A DNA stretch of 64,000 bases from Ricordea florida (taxonomy: Eukaryota > Cnidaria > Anthozoa > Corallimorpharia > Ricordeidae): NCBI GenBank assembly GCA_949710005.1, contig OX453275.1, positions 19,763,507 through 19,827,506 on the forward strand, in the 5' to 3' direction. Shown here piece by piece: positions 11,766-22,990 of the stretch (within the stretch, counting starts at the first letter, position 1; each line of letters starts with the position of its first letter). The position numbers and the translations under genes are program-made. The notes below the pieces were generated by a model. It worked only from the letters and a program-made list of their open reading frames with translations, was not told the DNA's origin and searched no databases.

Positions 11766-11880
11766 AAAACTCTCGGCTCGATTTACTCGGGCTTGCGAGC
11801 CACGTGGTCTGACCGGAACCGACACGATTAGTAACCTCGCTACGCTCGGCCTTCGGCCTCGCTTCGCGAGGAATTATATT
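11766..11880 (+). repeat. 115-bp repeat L (copy 1)
   Basis: Starts AAAACTCTCGGCTCGATTTA, contains GGGCTTGCGAGCC and GCCACGTGGTCTGACCGG, and ends in a CCTCGCTACGCTCGG/CGCTTCGCGAGG hairpin region. Other copies lie at 15443, 18133, 30368 and (diverged) 60533, all on +, usually after TATATA. It may be the distal end of some family A copies or a separate small element. Confidence 0.6.
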
Positions 11881-14052
11881 ATTTTTACTTTTTGTACTTT
11901 CTCATTTTTTGCAATTATCATGATTATTATTATTGTATTATTATCATTATCATTTTTAATATTATTACTGGTATTGATATTATTATTAGTATTGTTATTT
12001 TTTATGTTTAACATAATATACTGTTATGGGGTGGGGGTGTATATATCTCCTAATCTGGGTAAAGGTATTGTTCCTGTACCACTACAAGCAATTCTGTTTT
12101 TCTTCTGAATAGGGTTTGTATCATAGGAAGTAAAAATTACTCAACTCTGAACAATACCATTCCTACTTTTAAGCTTAGAATGTAGTCATGGTTGCCACAG
12201 CCATAAGATCTTTAAATTTCCTGACTTTTCCCTGACAAATGTAAAATTTCCCTTACCAACTAAATTAGAAAAGTCACAAATTAGTCCTGGTAATGACCTC
12301 CAACCTCTTCTCACAACCAACCTCTCCACCCATTTATTTAATATGCTTTCAGAAAGTCACATACAGTGTACATGGATTGATAGTTTCTTAAGATAACCAA
12401 TTCATGGAAAAAGGATTGATTTTCTTGGAAACCCAAAATCAGCTTGCCATTGAATTCTATCAGTCCAACACATTTCACGTTCTTGACCACACCAAATCAT
12501 TGCTGAATTGGCAAGAAATAAATTAGTAGTATTCAATTTCACTTTTCCCTGGCTTGATTTACAATTCCCTTACTTTTCACTGACCTTGAAGAATTTTTTT
12601 CCCTTACCATTTCCTGACCTGTGGCAATCATGCCAGTGCAGTCATTTGTCCATACAGTTAGTGTGGAAAATCATGATTGAAAGCATAGGGCATTTAAGAA
12701 ACTTCAAAGACTTGTTATTACATACAGCACCCTTGCAATGAATATATAAGAAAAATCGCTAAAAATTTTAACATTTAAAACTTTAGTTTCTCCCTTGTAG
12801 AGTTTTTCCAATGCAAAAGGTCAACTGTATATTGTGGTTGTTATTAAATATTTGTATTTGACATCATAAAAATGAATTAAACAGCATTAAGGAAAAAGGT
12901 TAAGATGTTGTCTAATTTTGCAAAGTATGGCTTAAATTAACTTTTCATTTGTGGGAAAAGGGTGGGTGCTAAGAGAGTTATTCCCAGGAATACATGGAAC
13001 TCAAAGGTAAAAACCCATTTTGAAATGGCTATGGAAAATATCTGTTCCAACGAAACTTTTTAATTACGTAATACATATATGTAGCAAAGAAATATAGCAA
13101 AGAGTATTACTACTCAGAAGTCAGTAACAACATCTGCTTTATTTACAAATAATTGCATTGATCAGTAATAATATTGCAGAACCGGTAACTTATTGTTTGG
13201 TATCTTTTCTGTTGAAAATGCTGAACATAACTGCTACATCAAACAAATCTACAATATATTTTCACTGTTGCAATGATATCAGATCACATAATTATAAATA
13301 ATTGCTATCACAACTGCAATCTATGTATTGGGAATTTCTTTCAAATGGAAGGCAATCGTTTCACTACGAAAAATACCTACTTGCATTCTCATTGCAGTAT
13401 TAATACTACGTGACTGTCATCTTTCATTTCTTTGCGGTTGGTTTCTGTTTCCCCTTTCCCCGACACCTTTTTTCACGACGATATAGTAATCTGTTTTGTC
13501 TTCTGATTCTGTCTGCATGCTGGAAGTCGTTCCTACTCGGTTTCCGTTCCAAGTCACTTTGCTAAAATTTGTTCGCCAATTTCGTTATGTAATCGCTTGC
13601 TCATGTCCTGTATACCTAAGACGAGTCTTTGTTCCTATCGATAACAAATTCAATTTCCAATCTAACTTGATGGTAACTTGATGGTATTCCTGGTCCTTTT
13701 CCTTGCTGATGCCTTTGCCTTTTTTGAGCGAGCAGTTGTTGTCTTAGCTGCGATGTCTCTTGTTATCGTCCCTACCGTCGTTTCTCAATCTCTGCTTTGA
13801 GTCGCCGCTTCCCGTGTGCCGATTTCTTGCGGTATTCAAACTTACTCGACGACGATCTCTCACCATTTTTTCTTGTATATGTCGGAGATCTTCTTGCTGG
13901 GATGTACGTCCAAGACGGGTGAAATCGGTTTTCACAAAACTCACATTATTTTCAAAACATCATTCAAGGAATTCGTATAAATGGCGGCATTTCACATGGA
14001 GTAATCTTGCCAGGTAACCTGGCCTGCGAACGGACACCTTTAAAATATATAT
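11881..14052 (-). mobile_element. Dispersed repeat family A, copy 3
   Basis: Begins next to repeat L, carries an ATT microsatellite (11918-12005) and a partly unique stretch (12180-12640), then follows the family to the TTTAAAGGTGTCCG end at about 14045, next to a TA array. The minus strand keeps the first exon (13944-13846, SFVKTDFT...TSQQEDLRHIQE) plus GTAAGT. Confidence 0.6.
13744..13944 (-). CDS. Short repeat-encoded ORF (family A copy 3)
   Basis: A 66-residue frame homologous to the ORF at 8118-7798: the same QQEDLR-IQE core, RDRRR just before the GTAAGT donor, then GSGDSK...RDDNKRHRS. It supports a protein-level origin for the repeat's first exon. Function unknown. Confidence 0.38.
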   Translation of the reverse strand: MSFVKTDFTRLGRTSQQEDLRHIQEKMVRDRRRVSLNTARNRHTGSGDSKQRLRNDGRDDNKRHRS

Positions 14053-14161
14053 ATATATTTATTATATCTGCAACCCTTGTATATGAGCAAACGCGCGCTC
14101 TGATTGGTTCCCTACTCATGGTATATCAGCTCATATACCATTGGCACGGAAAACGGCCATC

Positions 14162-14273
14162 ATGGAGGGATTATTTCTTGAATTAGACCGGGAGAAATTC
14201 AAGTCAAGCTTAAAAATCATACACCAAAGAAATACTACCGAAGCAAATAAGTATGGGATGAAATTATTCGACG
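14162..14273 (+). CDS. Short first exon, DUF3504/Crypton-like N-terminus (fragment)
   Basis: About 37 codons starting MEGLFLELDREKF and ending KYGMKLFDG at the donor GTAAGTGGG. The ending parallels the exon at 14852-14971 (KYGVKLFKG). In DUF3504-type proteins this is the segment before the core-binding domain. Only exon 1 remains; no downstream exon is seen. Confidence 0.35.
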
Positions 14274-14622
14274 GTAAGTGGGCAAATTATATTGCGAAAT
14301 TGATTATTACGAACGAAAGTGAAACTCTTACAAACAGCCGCCATTTTGAAGCCCGTAAACTGAGTTTTTATTTTATTTCTGCCTACTTTTTCCACTTTAA
14401 AATTCTTAAACTAATTTGCTAACTCGAAAAAAAAAAACAAGTACGTTAAAGAGATGTTTAAAAGCGAGCCGGACTCGTGTTTGAAACTTTTTTACACATC
14501 GGCTCTACAATATGTCGGCTCGGCAACAACATGGTTCTGTTCAAAAACAATAACAAAGTCAATTCTTGTCGTAGAAACTAATTCCAGTGTCTCATAAGCG
14601 AGGGTTTAGAGATATAATAAAA

Positions 14623-14656
14623 CAATTATTCCACGAAATCGAGTCGTATACGAGCT

Positions 14657-14689
<33 letters not shown>

Positions 14690-14726
14690 ATTAGCTCATA
14701 TACGACTCGATTTCGTGGAATAATTG
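14623..14726. repeat. 104-bp palindrome with GGCGCTACGCGCC centre
   Basis: Arms CAATTATTCCACGAAATCGA ... TCGATTTCGTGGAATAATTG continue inward (GTCGTATACGAGCT, GCCAACTCG) to a GGCGCTACGCGCC centre. Confidence 0.85.
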
Positions 14727-14739
14727 CTAAATATACATT

Positions 14740-15332
14740 TAGTATAATTTTAGAGCTGAACACAGTGTTTCCAGCAATCTGATTGGTTGAGTGTACTCGC
14801 CATATGACGTTATATTCACCGCGCTAGGCGGTGAATATAAAGCAAAACAAAATGGCTGCCAGCAGCCGGTTTGTAAATGTTTCCGACGAGGAAATCTCAG
14901 AAATTAAAAGTAGTGCAGTCCCGAAAACAACGCAAAATGCAACAAAATATGGTGTTAAACTTTTCAAAGGTATGTCAGCCTCTTCCGTTGGGCTTATTAT
15001 TTTACTTTGAAACTTTACAAACAGAAACAGTACCGATAACAACGGCTGAAACAGCTAATTAACTGTCGTAACTCTTAATTTACCTTACACAGAATGGTTC
15101 GCTTAACAAACCGAATTCGAAACAGAGTTTAAGTGCATGGAAATCAAAGAAATGAACAACTGCCTTTCAAAGTTTTATTTATCAGCAAGACGACAAGACG
15201 GAAGCCATTACAAGAAAACAAGTTTGTTGTCAATCAGAGCAGCCCTAGATCGACCCATGTGACATTTATACCGGAAATAAAATGTGTTGAATCCCGATTT
15301 CTCTGTTGCTCAGCTCTGAAATTATACTAAAA
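14740..15332 (+). mobile_element. Small element with about 22-bp TIRs and a short first exon
   Basis: TTTAGTATAATTTTAGAGCT near 14740 is mirrored by AGCTCTGAAATTATACTAAA at 15313-15332, so the unit has its own TIRs. An ATTGG box (CTGATTGGTT, 14780) lies about 70 bases before the ATG at 14852. It is followed directly by a palindrome. Confidence 0.5.
14852..14971 (+). CDS. Short first exon, DUF3504/Crypton-like N-terminus (fragment)
   Basis: MAASSRFVNVSDEEISEI ... NATKYGVKLFKG, 40 codons, ending at donor GTATGT. The FVNVSDEEI...TKYGVKLF pattern resembles N-termini of DUF3504 (tyrosine-recombinase-derived) proteins common in cnidarians. No later exon is visible before the TIR at 15313, so it is a stranded exon. 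Confidence 0.42.
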
Positions 15333-15435
15333 CAATTATTCGCCTCAGGCTCAGTTAATATTGGCGAATATTTACCTCGCCTTCGGCTCGGTAAATATTC
15401 GCCAATATTAACTTCGCCTTCGGCGAATAATTGTT
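15331..15435. repeat. 105-bp palindrome with CGCCTTCGGCTCG centre
   Basis: AACAATTATTCGCC ... GGCGAATAATTGTT with internal GTTAATATTGGCGAATATTTAC / GTAAATATTCGCCAATATTA arms and a CTCGCCTTCGGCTCG centre. Confidence 0.85.
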
Positions 15436-15442
15436 AAATATA

Positions 15443-15527
15443 AAAACTCTCAGCTCGATTTACTCGGGCTTGCGAGCCACGTGGTCTGACCGAAAGCGAC
15501 ACGATTAGTAACCTCGCTTCGCGAGGA
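15443..15527 (+). repeat. Repeat L (copy 2, short)
   Basis: AAAACTCTCAGCTCGATTTA ... CCACGTGGTCTGACCG ... CCTCGCTTCGCGAGG, lacking the extra CTACGCTCGGCCTTCGG of the 11766 copy. Confidence 0.65.
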
Positions 15528-15589
15528 ATAATAAAGAATTAGCGATTTTCCACAAAAACGAGCTTTTATTTTCGATCAACTCCCAGTGT

Positions 15590-16660
15590 TTTTATTCAGC
15601 GCGCGCGCTGAATGTCGTCGCACTGTCCTTTATACTCTGATAAAGTACAGCAATTTGGGCCAATCAGCGAGCTTGTAAGAATACGTCCAACACTCTCATT
15701 GGTTCAAAAGACAAAGGCTGTCAAACCATCAAAGTTCGAACGCAAGGCACTGAAAAGTTTTTGAACGCGAGATTTTTTCAGCTCAGTCAAGATACTTTTA
15801 AACATTCTCAAGTCTTAAATTAATCGAAATCCAGTCAAATTATGGCCCATGAAGAGAATAAGAGGAAAAAACCATTTGTGGAATTAGCAGAAGAAAACAA
15901 ACAAGACGAACTTGTTGCTGAACCTAAAGACAGTGTGCCATGTTTTCTGAATGGACAACGCTCAGTTTATGTCAATGCGAGAACTGCTGTTTTCTTTTGT
16001 GCTTTTAGTCTCTGCTTTAATGATAATGTTGTGGAGAGATGAATTCGACACACAAGCAAATTTCTGTGTGTTTGATCCGTACTGTTTGTCGTTTTTACTA
16101 ACTGCGACGCAACCAAGACTACAACGCCGAGTACTGTACCAGTGACAAAAGTGGATTTGTCTTCCCCTTGTACTGTTGACGGTAGGCAAGTTTCATATCG
16201 TTTTCATTTTATTTGAAACTGTAGAATTTTCCACTTAGTCCGTTTGCAGTCCATTTCGAATTTTTGCCGTCAGCATTCACGTCTTTAGCGGAGAAGACTT
16301 GTAAATTGGTCACTTCACATTGTTGTTTTGCATAGCTTGGCACTGAAACAAACCGAACTGTATTTTGCTCGGCAATTTTATTGTTTCATTAAAAAACGCC
16401 ATTGTTTGATGGTTTCCTGGTTGATGTCGTAGTCCTGTTTTTCTTAATTTAACTCCCCATTTTTACAAGTGCTGACTTAGTTGTTTAACTCGGTCTCTAT
16501 ATCTACATTTTCCTAGAGCTCCTCATCTTCGCATTCTTTTAAGTGTAAGGGATGCTTTGTTCGAGCTCGTTCAGAATATTTTACGAAAAGCTAGTAAACT
16601 CTTTTTTCACTGCGCAAAGCCGGGGGTTGACGCGAGCACCGTCCTTTATACTCTGATAAA
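15590..16660 (+). other. Element-like unit with CCAAT box and short ORF
   Basis: TTTATACTCTGATAAAG occurs at about 15629 and again at about 16652, each next to a CCAAT-type box, suggesting related ends. In between, an ATG at 15842 opens a 66-residue frame starting MAHEENKRKKPFVELAEENK, which could be another DUF3504-like first exon (FVELAEEN). Nothing else recognised. Confidence 0.33.
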
Positions 16661-16720
16661 GGACGCTGTTTGAACCAATCATATCGCGCGTAGTATCGGG
16701 ACTGTATTATAAATATATTT

Positions 16721-16907
16721 AAGCAATAGATCACACTTTCTATGGGTTTACCGGCGTAATAACCCACGCGGGATGTTGGGAGAACACGAGAAGAGCTTGT
16801 AAATCACGAGCCGAAGGCGAGTGATTTACAAGCTTTTCGAGTGTTCTCCCAACATCCCAAGTGGGTTATCACGCCGGTAAACCCATAGAAAGTGTGATCT
16901 ATTGCTT
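16721..16907. repeat. 187-bp palindrome with ACGAGCCGAAGGCGAG centre
   Basis: Arms run from AGCAATAGATCACACTTTCT inward through GGGTTTACCGGCGT and GGGAGAACACGA to TTGTAAATCACGAGCCGAAGGCGAGTGATTTACAA. Part of the arm (CTATGGGTTTACCGGCRYAATAACCCA) recurs at 18036-18066 near the end of this unit. Confidence 0.85.
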
Positions 16908-18110
16908 TTATAAAATAACTTTTAGTAGAATGGAGTCTTTGAGGTAAAAAGTATGCTTTTAGTACCGTGATCAAGTCATGTCTTCTCTCTAAAGTCATCA
17001 AAAGCCAATCATGACTCACGATTTAATAGCGCTGAACTTTCTCAAAACTCAGTTCAGTCAAACAACAAACAGCAGCACTTCAAAACACGAGTTTTTGCAC
17101 TCATTTCATGATAACTTATGAAAGCTGTTTTACAGGAAAAGTCAACACATATTCATGCGAACGTACAATGAAAGAATACGTTCGTGGTTTGTTTACTACA
17201 GAAGTAGAAATTAATTGTACCTCGCAGCTGTATTTTGTTGAGTCGATCCGTAAGAATTTCGTGCTTACAGACGGAACTGGCAGCTATTGTAATGGAGGAC
17301 TTCATTCACTTTTAACAAGCCGCAGTGGTTTAAGATCTGTTTTCTGGACTTTATTGTGATCAAGAAATGCTGCGGTAACGACGTTGCTGCATTTGCGAAG
17401 TTGTCGCATGTAACTTTACATGCTCGTACAGCGACCGATGGAAATATGCCGAAGAAAGGTTTCTTTGCCGTAGCCACATATTGGCGTTAATATTTGTCGA
17501 TTTGTGAAGTCAGGTGGTTTGAGGTAGGTTATGGCATCAATATCACGAAATAATTTGTGCAAATGTTGGAAAAAACCAGCCCGAAACTCTGACATCTTTC
17601 ATCATCGTTGGCAGCTTGTTTACAACCTACAGCGGCCGATTTTGAACCATATCTTGATCAGAGATCTCTTTTTGGAACAATTTCTTTCATTAAGGAATTT
17701 AATTTTGACATAAAATAAATCAAGAATGCTAAAACTATCCGTTTTGTTGCTGGTTGGCACTTGGTTAAGTTTTCCTAGAGACATTCTACACCAGAAATTC
17801 ACACAGTTGTTGTCTTTCTCTGCGATTTGGCATCGTCGTGAAATGTAAACTGCTTTCCAGCTTTGTACTTTATAACTTCTAAAGCTATGGCAGTCGCGAA
17901 TTGTGACCCTTGTGACGCTTTTAAGATTAAGAAGGGCTGGGTAAGTAACTTGTTTATTTTTTTAGTCTTTCTAAAATCGTTGTTTGCAGATCAATAGCGG
18001 GTTTTGTTTATGGCTCGTGGTCCGGATGCCTTTTTCTATGGGTTTACCGGCACAATAACCCATAGGTTTTCAACCAATCAGCGCGCACGTAGTATCTGAG
18101 TTATTTTATA
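16908..18110. other. Unassigned 1.2-kb stretch beside the palindrome
   Basis: Contains only short frames with no recognisable similarity. A CCAATC box with GCGCGCACG follows the arm-like sequence at 18036-18085, as near 16670. It is probably the body of another non-autonomous element bounded by the two arm copies. Confidence 0.3.
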
Positions 18111-18127
18111 AATATAAATATGTATAC

Positions 18128-20784
18128 ATATATAAAAACTCTCGGCTCGATTTACTCGGGCTTGCGAGCCACGTGGTCTGACCGAAGGCGACACGATTAG
18201 TAACCTCGCTACGCTCGGCCTTCGGCCTCCCTTCGCGAGGAATTATCATTTTCACTTTTTGTACTTTCTCATTTCTTGTAATTATTATCATGATTATTAT
18301 TATTGTATTAATCATAATCATTCTTATTACTGGTATTGATATTATTATTGTTATTTTTTATATGTAACATAATATACTGTTATGGGGTGGGGGTGTATGT
18401 TCTAATCTGGAAAAAGGTATTTCACTTTTAAACTCAATATTTTCTTACTCGGAGGATGAGTTGAATGCTCCAATTATTTATTGTTTATGCTTTTTTCTTA
18501 TAACTGCATGAGATTCATTGTAAGAAGAATCTTCTGATTAGATATTTTATTGTCTACTGCAGTCATTATTTCATTCCTAGGTAACCACAATTGAGAGCAT
18601 TATGAATAGTGCATGTTTCAATTTGTGCACTCTCTTCAGTTGAAATGGTTCCCCCAGTACAGTAGATAGAAAAATTCCTCTTCCCTCAAAAAGAGATGCC
18701 ATATCAACAGAACTGTGTGATACAATGTCATTACCTAAAACAATTGGAGGTAAAACAATTGGATTCTACAAAAACTTTGAACAAATGTTTGGTAATAGTG
18801 AGTACCAACTGTATAGTATGTGGTTGTGCTATTTTTAGGTCATATCATAAAAACAATACATGTAAGAAAGAGTTATTGAAATCTTAATATGTTGAAAAAG
18901 ATGGCTGCACTAGATATGCCTGTAAAAAATAATGTGAAATCAACGTCAATCAGTCAAAAGTATATGCCACATGAAAGTTTAATTGTGCTGTTACAGAAAC
19001 AGGCAAAATATCCATACCCAACCACAGAAGATTATATTATTTTGAATATATGAAAATTTCGATTATAAGAACTGCAGAAGAAAGATTTGATATAAGGATG
19101 GTATTTCATCGAAAAAGTCATGGCAGCTAGAGGTATTGAACTGTAACCAATGACATATAGTAATGAGAAGCACTATTATTATATTACCATCATTATTATA
19201 ATTATCATTATTATTATTACTGGTATTGATATTATTATTATTGTTATATTTTTTATGTTAAACATAATATATTGTTAAGGGGTGGGATGCATGTCCTAAT
19301 CTTGGTAAAGGTATTGTTACTCTACTACTACAAACAATACAAAAATCTTCTTAATAGGCTTTCCATCAGAGGTGGTAGTAATCAAAACTGCTCTACACAA
19401 TACCATTTCTTCTTTAAAGCTTAGAATGTAGTGCAGTCATTTGTCTATAAAGTTAGTGTGGAAAATCATGATTGAAAGTATAGGGCATTTAGGAAACTTG
19501 AAACACTTGTTACTACATACAGCACACTTGCAATGAATATATGAGAAAGATCATAAACATTTTGACATTACAAAATTTATTGTCTTCTTTACAAGGTTTT
19601 TCCAATGTAAAAGGTCAACTGTATGTTGTGGTTGTTATTAAATGTTGATATTTGACATCATAAAAATGAAGTAAACAGCAGAAAATAACAAGGTTAATAT
19701 GTCTAATTTTGCAAATTAAGGCTTGTATTAACATTTCATTTGTGGGAAAGGGGCAGGGGTTCTAGATAGCAATATTATCAGGGGGTCATTGAACTATAAA
19801 GGTAAAACTGACCGATTGTGAAAAGGCTATGAAACTTGTTGTATCAACGCAATATTATTGAAACGTTTCAATCAGAGAATATATATATATATATATATAT
19901 ATAGCAAAGAGAAATACTACTCAGAAGTCAGTAATAACATTTGCTTTATTTTCAAATGATCGCATTGATCACTGATAATATTGCAGAACCATCACTTTAT
20001 AGTGACACTGGGTATATATTCTGTTGAAAATGCTAAACATAACTGCTAGATCAAGAAAATTTTCAATATTTTCACTGTTGCAATGATATCAGATCACATC
20101 GTTATAAATGATTGCTATCACAACTGCAACTTTCTGTGTTGGGAATTTCTTCATAATGGAAACGTTATCGTTTTATTACGAAAAAATACGTACTTACATT
20201 CTCTTGTAATCTGTTGCTCGTCTTCCGATTCCGTTTTTAGACTAACAGAATTATTTTCCAGAGACATCTCCAATCGCTGAAGTCGTTCCTACTCGGTTTC
20301 CCTTGTAAGTCGTTTTGCTAAATTTAGTACGCCAATATATGTCGTTATGTAATCGTTCACTCATTTCCTGTATTTCTATCAATAACGCACTCAGTTTCAA
20401 AACTAACTTGGTTGAATTCCTGGTCCTTTTCCCCGCTGTTTCATTTTTCCTTTTTTTTTTTTTGAGCGAGCAGTTGTTGTCTTTGCTGCGATGTTTGTTA
20501 TTCTCTCTGCTGTCGTTTCTTTGAGTCATCCTTTTCGTGTGTTGATTTTCACGGTATTCGAACTTACTCGGCGACGATCTCGTGCTAATCTTTCTTGAAT
20601 ATCTCGGATATCTTCTTGCTGGGATGTACTTCCAGGACGAGTGAAATCGGTTTCCACAAAATTTACATTACTTTCAAAAAAGCATCACCGAATTCCCAAT
20701 GGCGGAAATTCAGCAGTTCTCAAATGCGCTACTATTACCAGGTAACCACGCCTGCGAACGGACACCTTTAAAATATAGATATAT
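18128..20784 (-). mobile_element. Dispersed repeat family A, copy 4 (with repeat L at distal end)
   Basis: Repeat L occupies 18133-18245; ATT-rich sequence follows, then at about 18422 it jumps to sequence matching 5985 of copy 1, so a deletion or recombination joins two versions of the distal part. It then follows copies 1 and 2 to TTTAAAGGTGTCCG at about 20768 and a TATATA run. The first exon with SQQEDIRDIQE...RDRRR and GTAAGT lies near 20660-20560 (minus). Confidence 0.62.
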
Positions 20785-21284
20785 ATATAATTGCGTTCGA
20801 CGAAGGAGAACGCATTCCTAATGCAGGCGAATTTGAAATATATGTATGTATGGACACGCTTTTCACCCCCCGCGAACTTGAATTGTGTAGGCTTCCTCAC
20901 TGGCAGAAGAAAACGCTTTATTTTTCCGCAAAACAACGACGAAACTCCTCAAAACTTTGAGATTCGACAGGAAAAAATTAGAGCAACGTTTCATCTGATC
21001 AAAAGTTGATAATAATCTAGGTTTTAAGACTTTTTCGCTTATTTGAAAGTTTGTTTACAAACAGAATTTGCCGTGCACGCGCTACTTACGCCACCAAAAC
21101 AGGTTCAAAATTAAAGAAAAGTTTTGGTTATTTCGTGCTTTTTCTCAATTCTGTCATACAAATCATTTGTTGGGTTTGTTTGGTCTCATTCGGCAATTTA
21201 TGACAAAAACAAGCGGTATTTTGAAAACTTTTCTATCAAAACAAATTTTGATCACGCGTAAAATCTTAGTATACGTCAGATGAA
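20785..21284. other. Unassigned spacer
   Basis: Two short plus-strand frames (20791-21009 and 21068-21283) have no recognisable similarity. No repeat structure noted. Confidence 0.3.
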
Positions 21285-22721
21285 TATGGCGTTCCATCGG
21301 GGCCAAAATTCAAGGTTCGCAGTCGATATCGTAGTTTTGGTATTCTTGTATATTTTCACAATTGGAGTTTCAACTTTTTATATTTTACACTACTTTTGAC
21401 AATTCAACTTTTGTGTTTTGAGTATTGAACATTATACTTCAGCGTTGCAACATTGTAGTTTTGACGCAATTCAACATTCAAGTTCACGATATCCAACCGC
21501 AATCCAATGGATTGCGGGCTCACATGAAAGGACAGTTTGCCCTACCCCCTCCCGGAGGGTAGCCTTATTGATGACCAAGAGGATTGTGGGCTTTCGGGAA
21601 GGATTTGCCGAAAGAGTTTGGTTTCACACTTGAAACCGTTCATGATTGCATTATCGTTAGATCACAGACCCAAGGGTAGGGGCATTCGATTGAAATGTCT
21701 GCCCCACGGGGTGGAGGTTTTGACAGTATTCTACTAGGGCAGGAGCCATGATGGGCTCCTGACTAGGGTTCAAGTCAAAGTCCCCACCCTGCCCCAGGAC
21801 CATGGGGGTGGGGGTTTCATTTGACTAGCACATCACAATATCAATGCACCTATCAAAGTAAACCGGGGGGGAGCAGGCAACATCTAGGGATTTGATTATA
21901 ATGGGGGAGCATGAAAAGGGACTCGAGTTTCATTAAAAATTAAAAAAATTTAAAAAAGTTTCCAACAAGTCATTACAAGTAAACTCAATTCAAATATAAG
22001 CTTACTAGACACACTTGATCCATATGTCTGCATTCTCCTTTTCACAGTCCTTCCACTTACTCCGAGCATGGTGCCAATTTCTTCTACTTTAAAACCTTGA
22101 TCGACTAAATAACAAAGCTGTTCTTTACTTATCACAAATGATGGTCTCCCACGTTCTCCATCATGTTCTACTCTGGCGCGATAACCTGAACCTGCAGAAG
22201 ACTTTGTGCTACTTTTACTTTCTAACAACGAACGGTATGCTCGTTCAATCGTTTCTGTTATGAAATCATCGACGTCGAGGTTTACCACAATCCGCTGAAA
22301 GTAATCAAATTTATGGAGCACTAGCTCGAAATCCATTTGATTATTTGATTCATTTATTAATCTGTCTATGTTACTTATAATGTCGTGAACAGATTGAAGC
22401 AAGAAAGATATGTCGTCCGCCATGGCTCAATGGATCCAATAAGGCTACCCTCCGGGAGGGGGTAGGGCAAACTGTCCTTTAATGTGAGCCCGCATCCATT
22501 GGATTGCGGTTGGATATCGTGAACTTGAATGTTGAGTTGCCTCAAAACTACAATGTTGCAACGCTGAAGTACAATGTTCAATACTCAAAACACAAAAGTT
22601 GAATTGTCAAAAGTAGTGTAAAATATAAAAAGTTGAAACTCCAATTGTGAAAATATACAAGAATACCAAAACTACGATATCGAATGCGAACCTTGAATTT
22701 TGGCCCCGATGGAACGCCATA
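21285..22721 (-). mobile_element. DNA transposon with about 283-bp TIRs and 6-bp target duplication (IS3EU-like?)
   Basis: 21285-21568 and 22439-22721 are long, nearly identical inverted repeats starting TATGGCGTTCC. GATGAA precedes (21279-21284) and follows (22722-22727) the element as a 6-bp target duplication. The interior carries one minus-strand ORF with a helix-turn-helix. That HTH style is common upstream of a transposon-type integrase core in animal genes, and 6-bp duplications are reported for the IS3EU group; the family name is inference. No DDE core is present, so this copy is non-autonomous. Confidence 0.72.
21950..22423 (-). CDS. Helix-turn-helix N-terminal exon of an integrase-like transposase (truncated)
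   Basis: 157 residues from ATG at 22423, just inside the right TIR. Residues 1-70 are acidic and probably helical; residues 92-135 read GRPSFVISKEQLCYLVDQGF then EEIGTMLGVSGRTVKRRM, a clear resolvase/Hin-type HTH with GRP linker. In related animal proteins this is followed by an rve-type integrase core. Here the frame runs into VSSKLIF..., with a plausible splice donor GTAAGC at about 22001, so the ORF end is probably intronic. The integrase part is absent from the element. Confidence 0.55.
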   Translation of the reverse strand: MADDISFLLQSVHDIISNIDRLINESNNQMDFELVLHKFDYFQRIVVNLDVDDFITETIERAYRSLLESKSSTKSSAGSGYRARVEHDGERGRPSFVISKEQLCYLVDQGFKVEEIGTMLGVSGRTVKRRMQTYGSSVSSKLIFELSLLVMTCWKLF

Positions 22722-22817
22722 GATGAACGGGAGAGAGAATCCGTCTTTTTGATCAGCGTCTAACAACTTCAAATTTGCTTTATTTTCGCTCGAATAGCGG
22801 AGGAATCGCGATAAAAA

Positions 22818-22990
22818 ACTAATTTTAATTTTGAGACGTCAATACCGCATTATATTGACGGCGTTGGGAGAAAATATATTCTTCGTATTGGGCTCCGTCG
22901 GTACTTGACTCTGCCATATACGGAATATATTTTCTTCCAACTAGCCGTCAATATCATGCGGTATTGACGCCTCAAGACCAAAATTAGTTT
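22818..22990. repeat. 173-bp imperfect palindrome
   Basis: AACTAATTTTAATTTTGAGA ... TCAAGACCAAAATTAGTTT with inner CGTCAATACCGCAT/ATGCGGTATTGACG, GAGAAAATATATTC/GAATATATTTTCTTC arms and a roughly 40-base unpaired centre. Confidence 0.8.

Larger units (their letters stand above)
14063..14735 (+). mobile_element. Small element: CCAAT box, short first exon, palindrome
   Basis: CTCTGATTGGTT at about 14098, a palindromic TGGTATATCAGCTCATATACCA, then an ATG at 14162 opening a short exon (MEGLFLELDREKF...NKYGMKLFDG) that ends at a good donor GTAAGT (about 14274). A 104-bp palindrome closes the unit (14623-14726). The ...KYGMKLF ending is like the start of DUF3504/Crypton-type tyrosine-recombinase-derived proteins (inference). 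No recombinase core is present. Confidence 0.45.

Noticed and set aside
11766-11880. Repeat L as the fixed terminus of family A
   Set aside because: Solo L copies at 15443 and 30361 and the same-strand copy at 60533 beside an oppositely oriented family A copy argue for an independent repeat, though the association in copies 3 and 4 is noted.
22375-22772. Minus-strand ORFs at the right end of the long-TIR element
   Set aside because: They lie in the TIR and are mirrored by ORFs in the left TIR (21418-21737), so they reflect the inverted repeat rather than genes.
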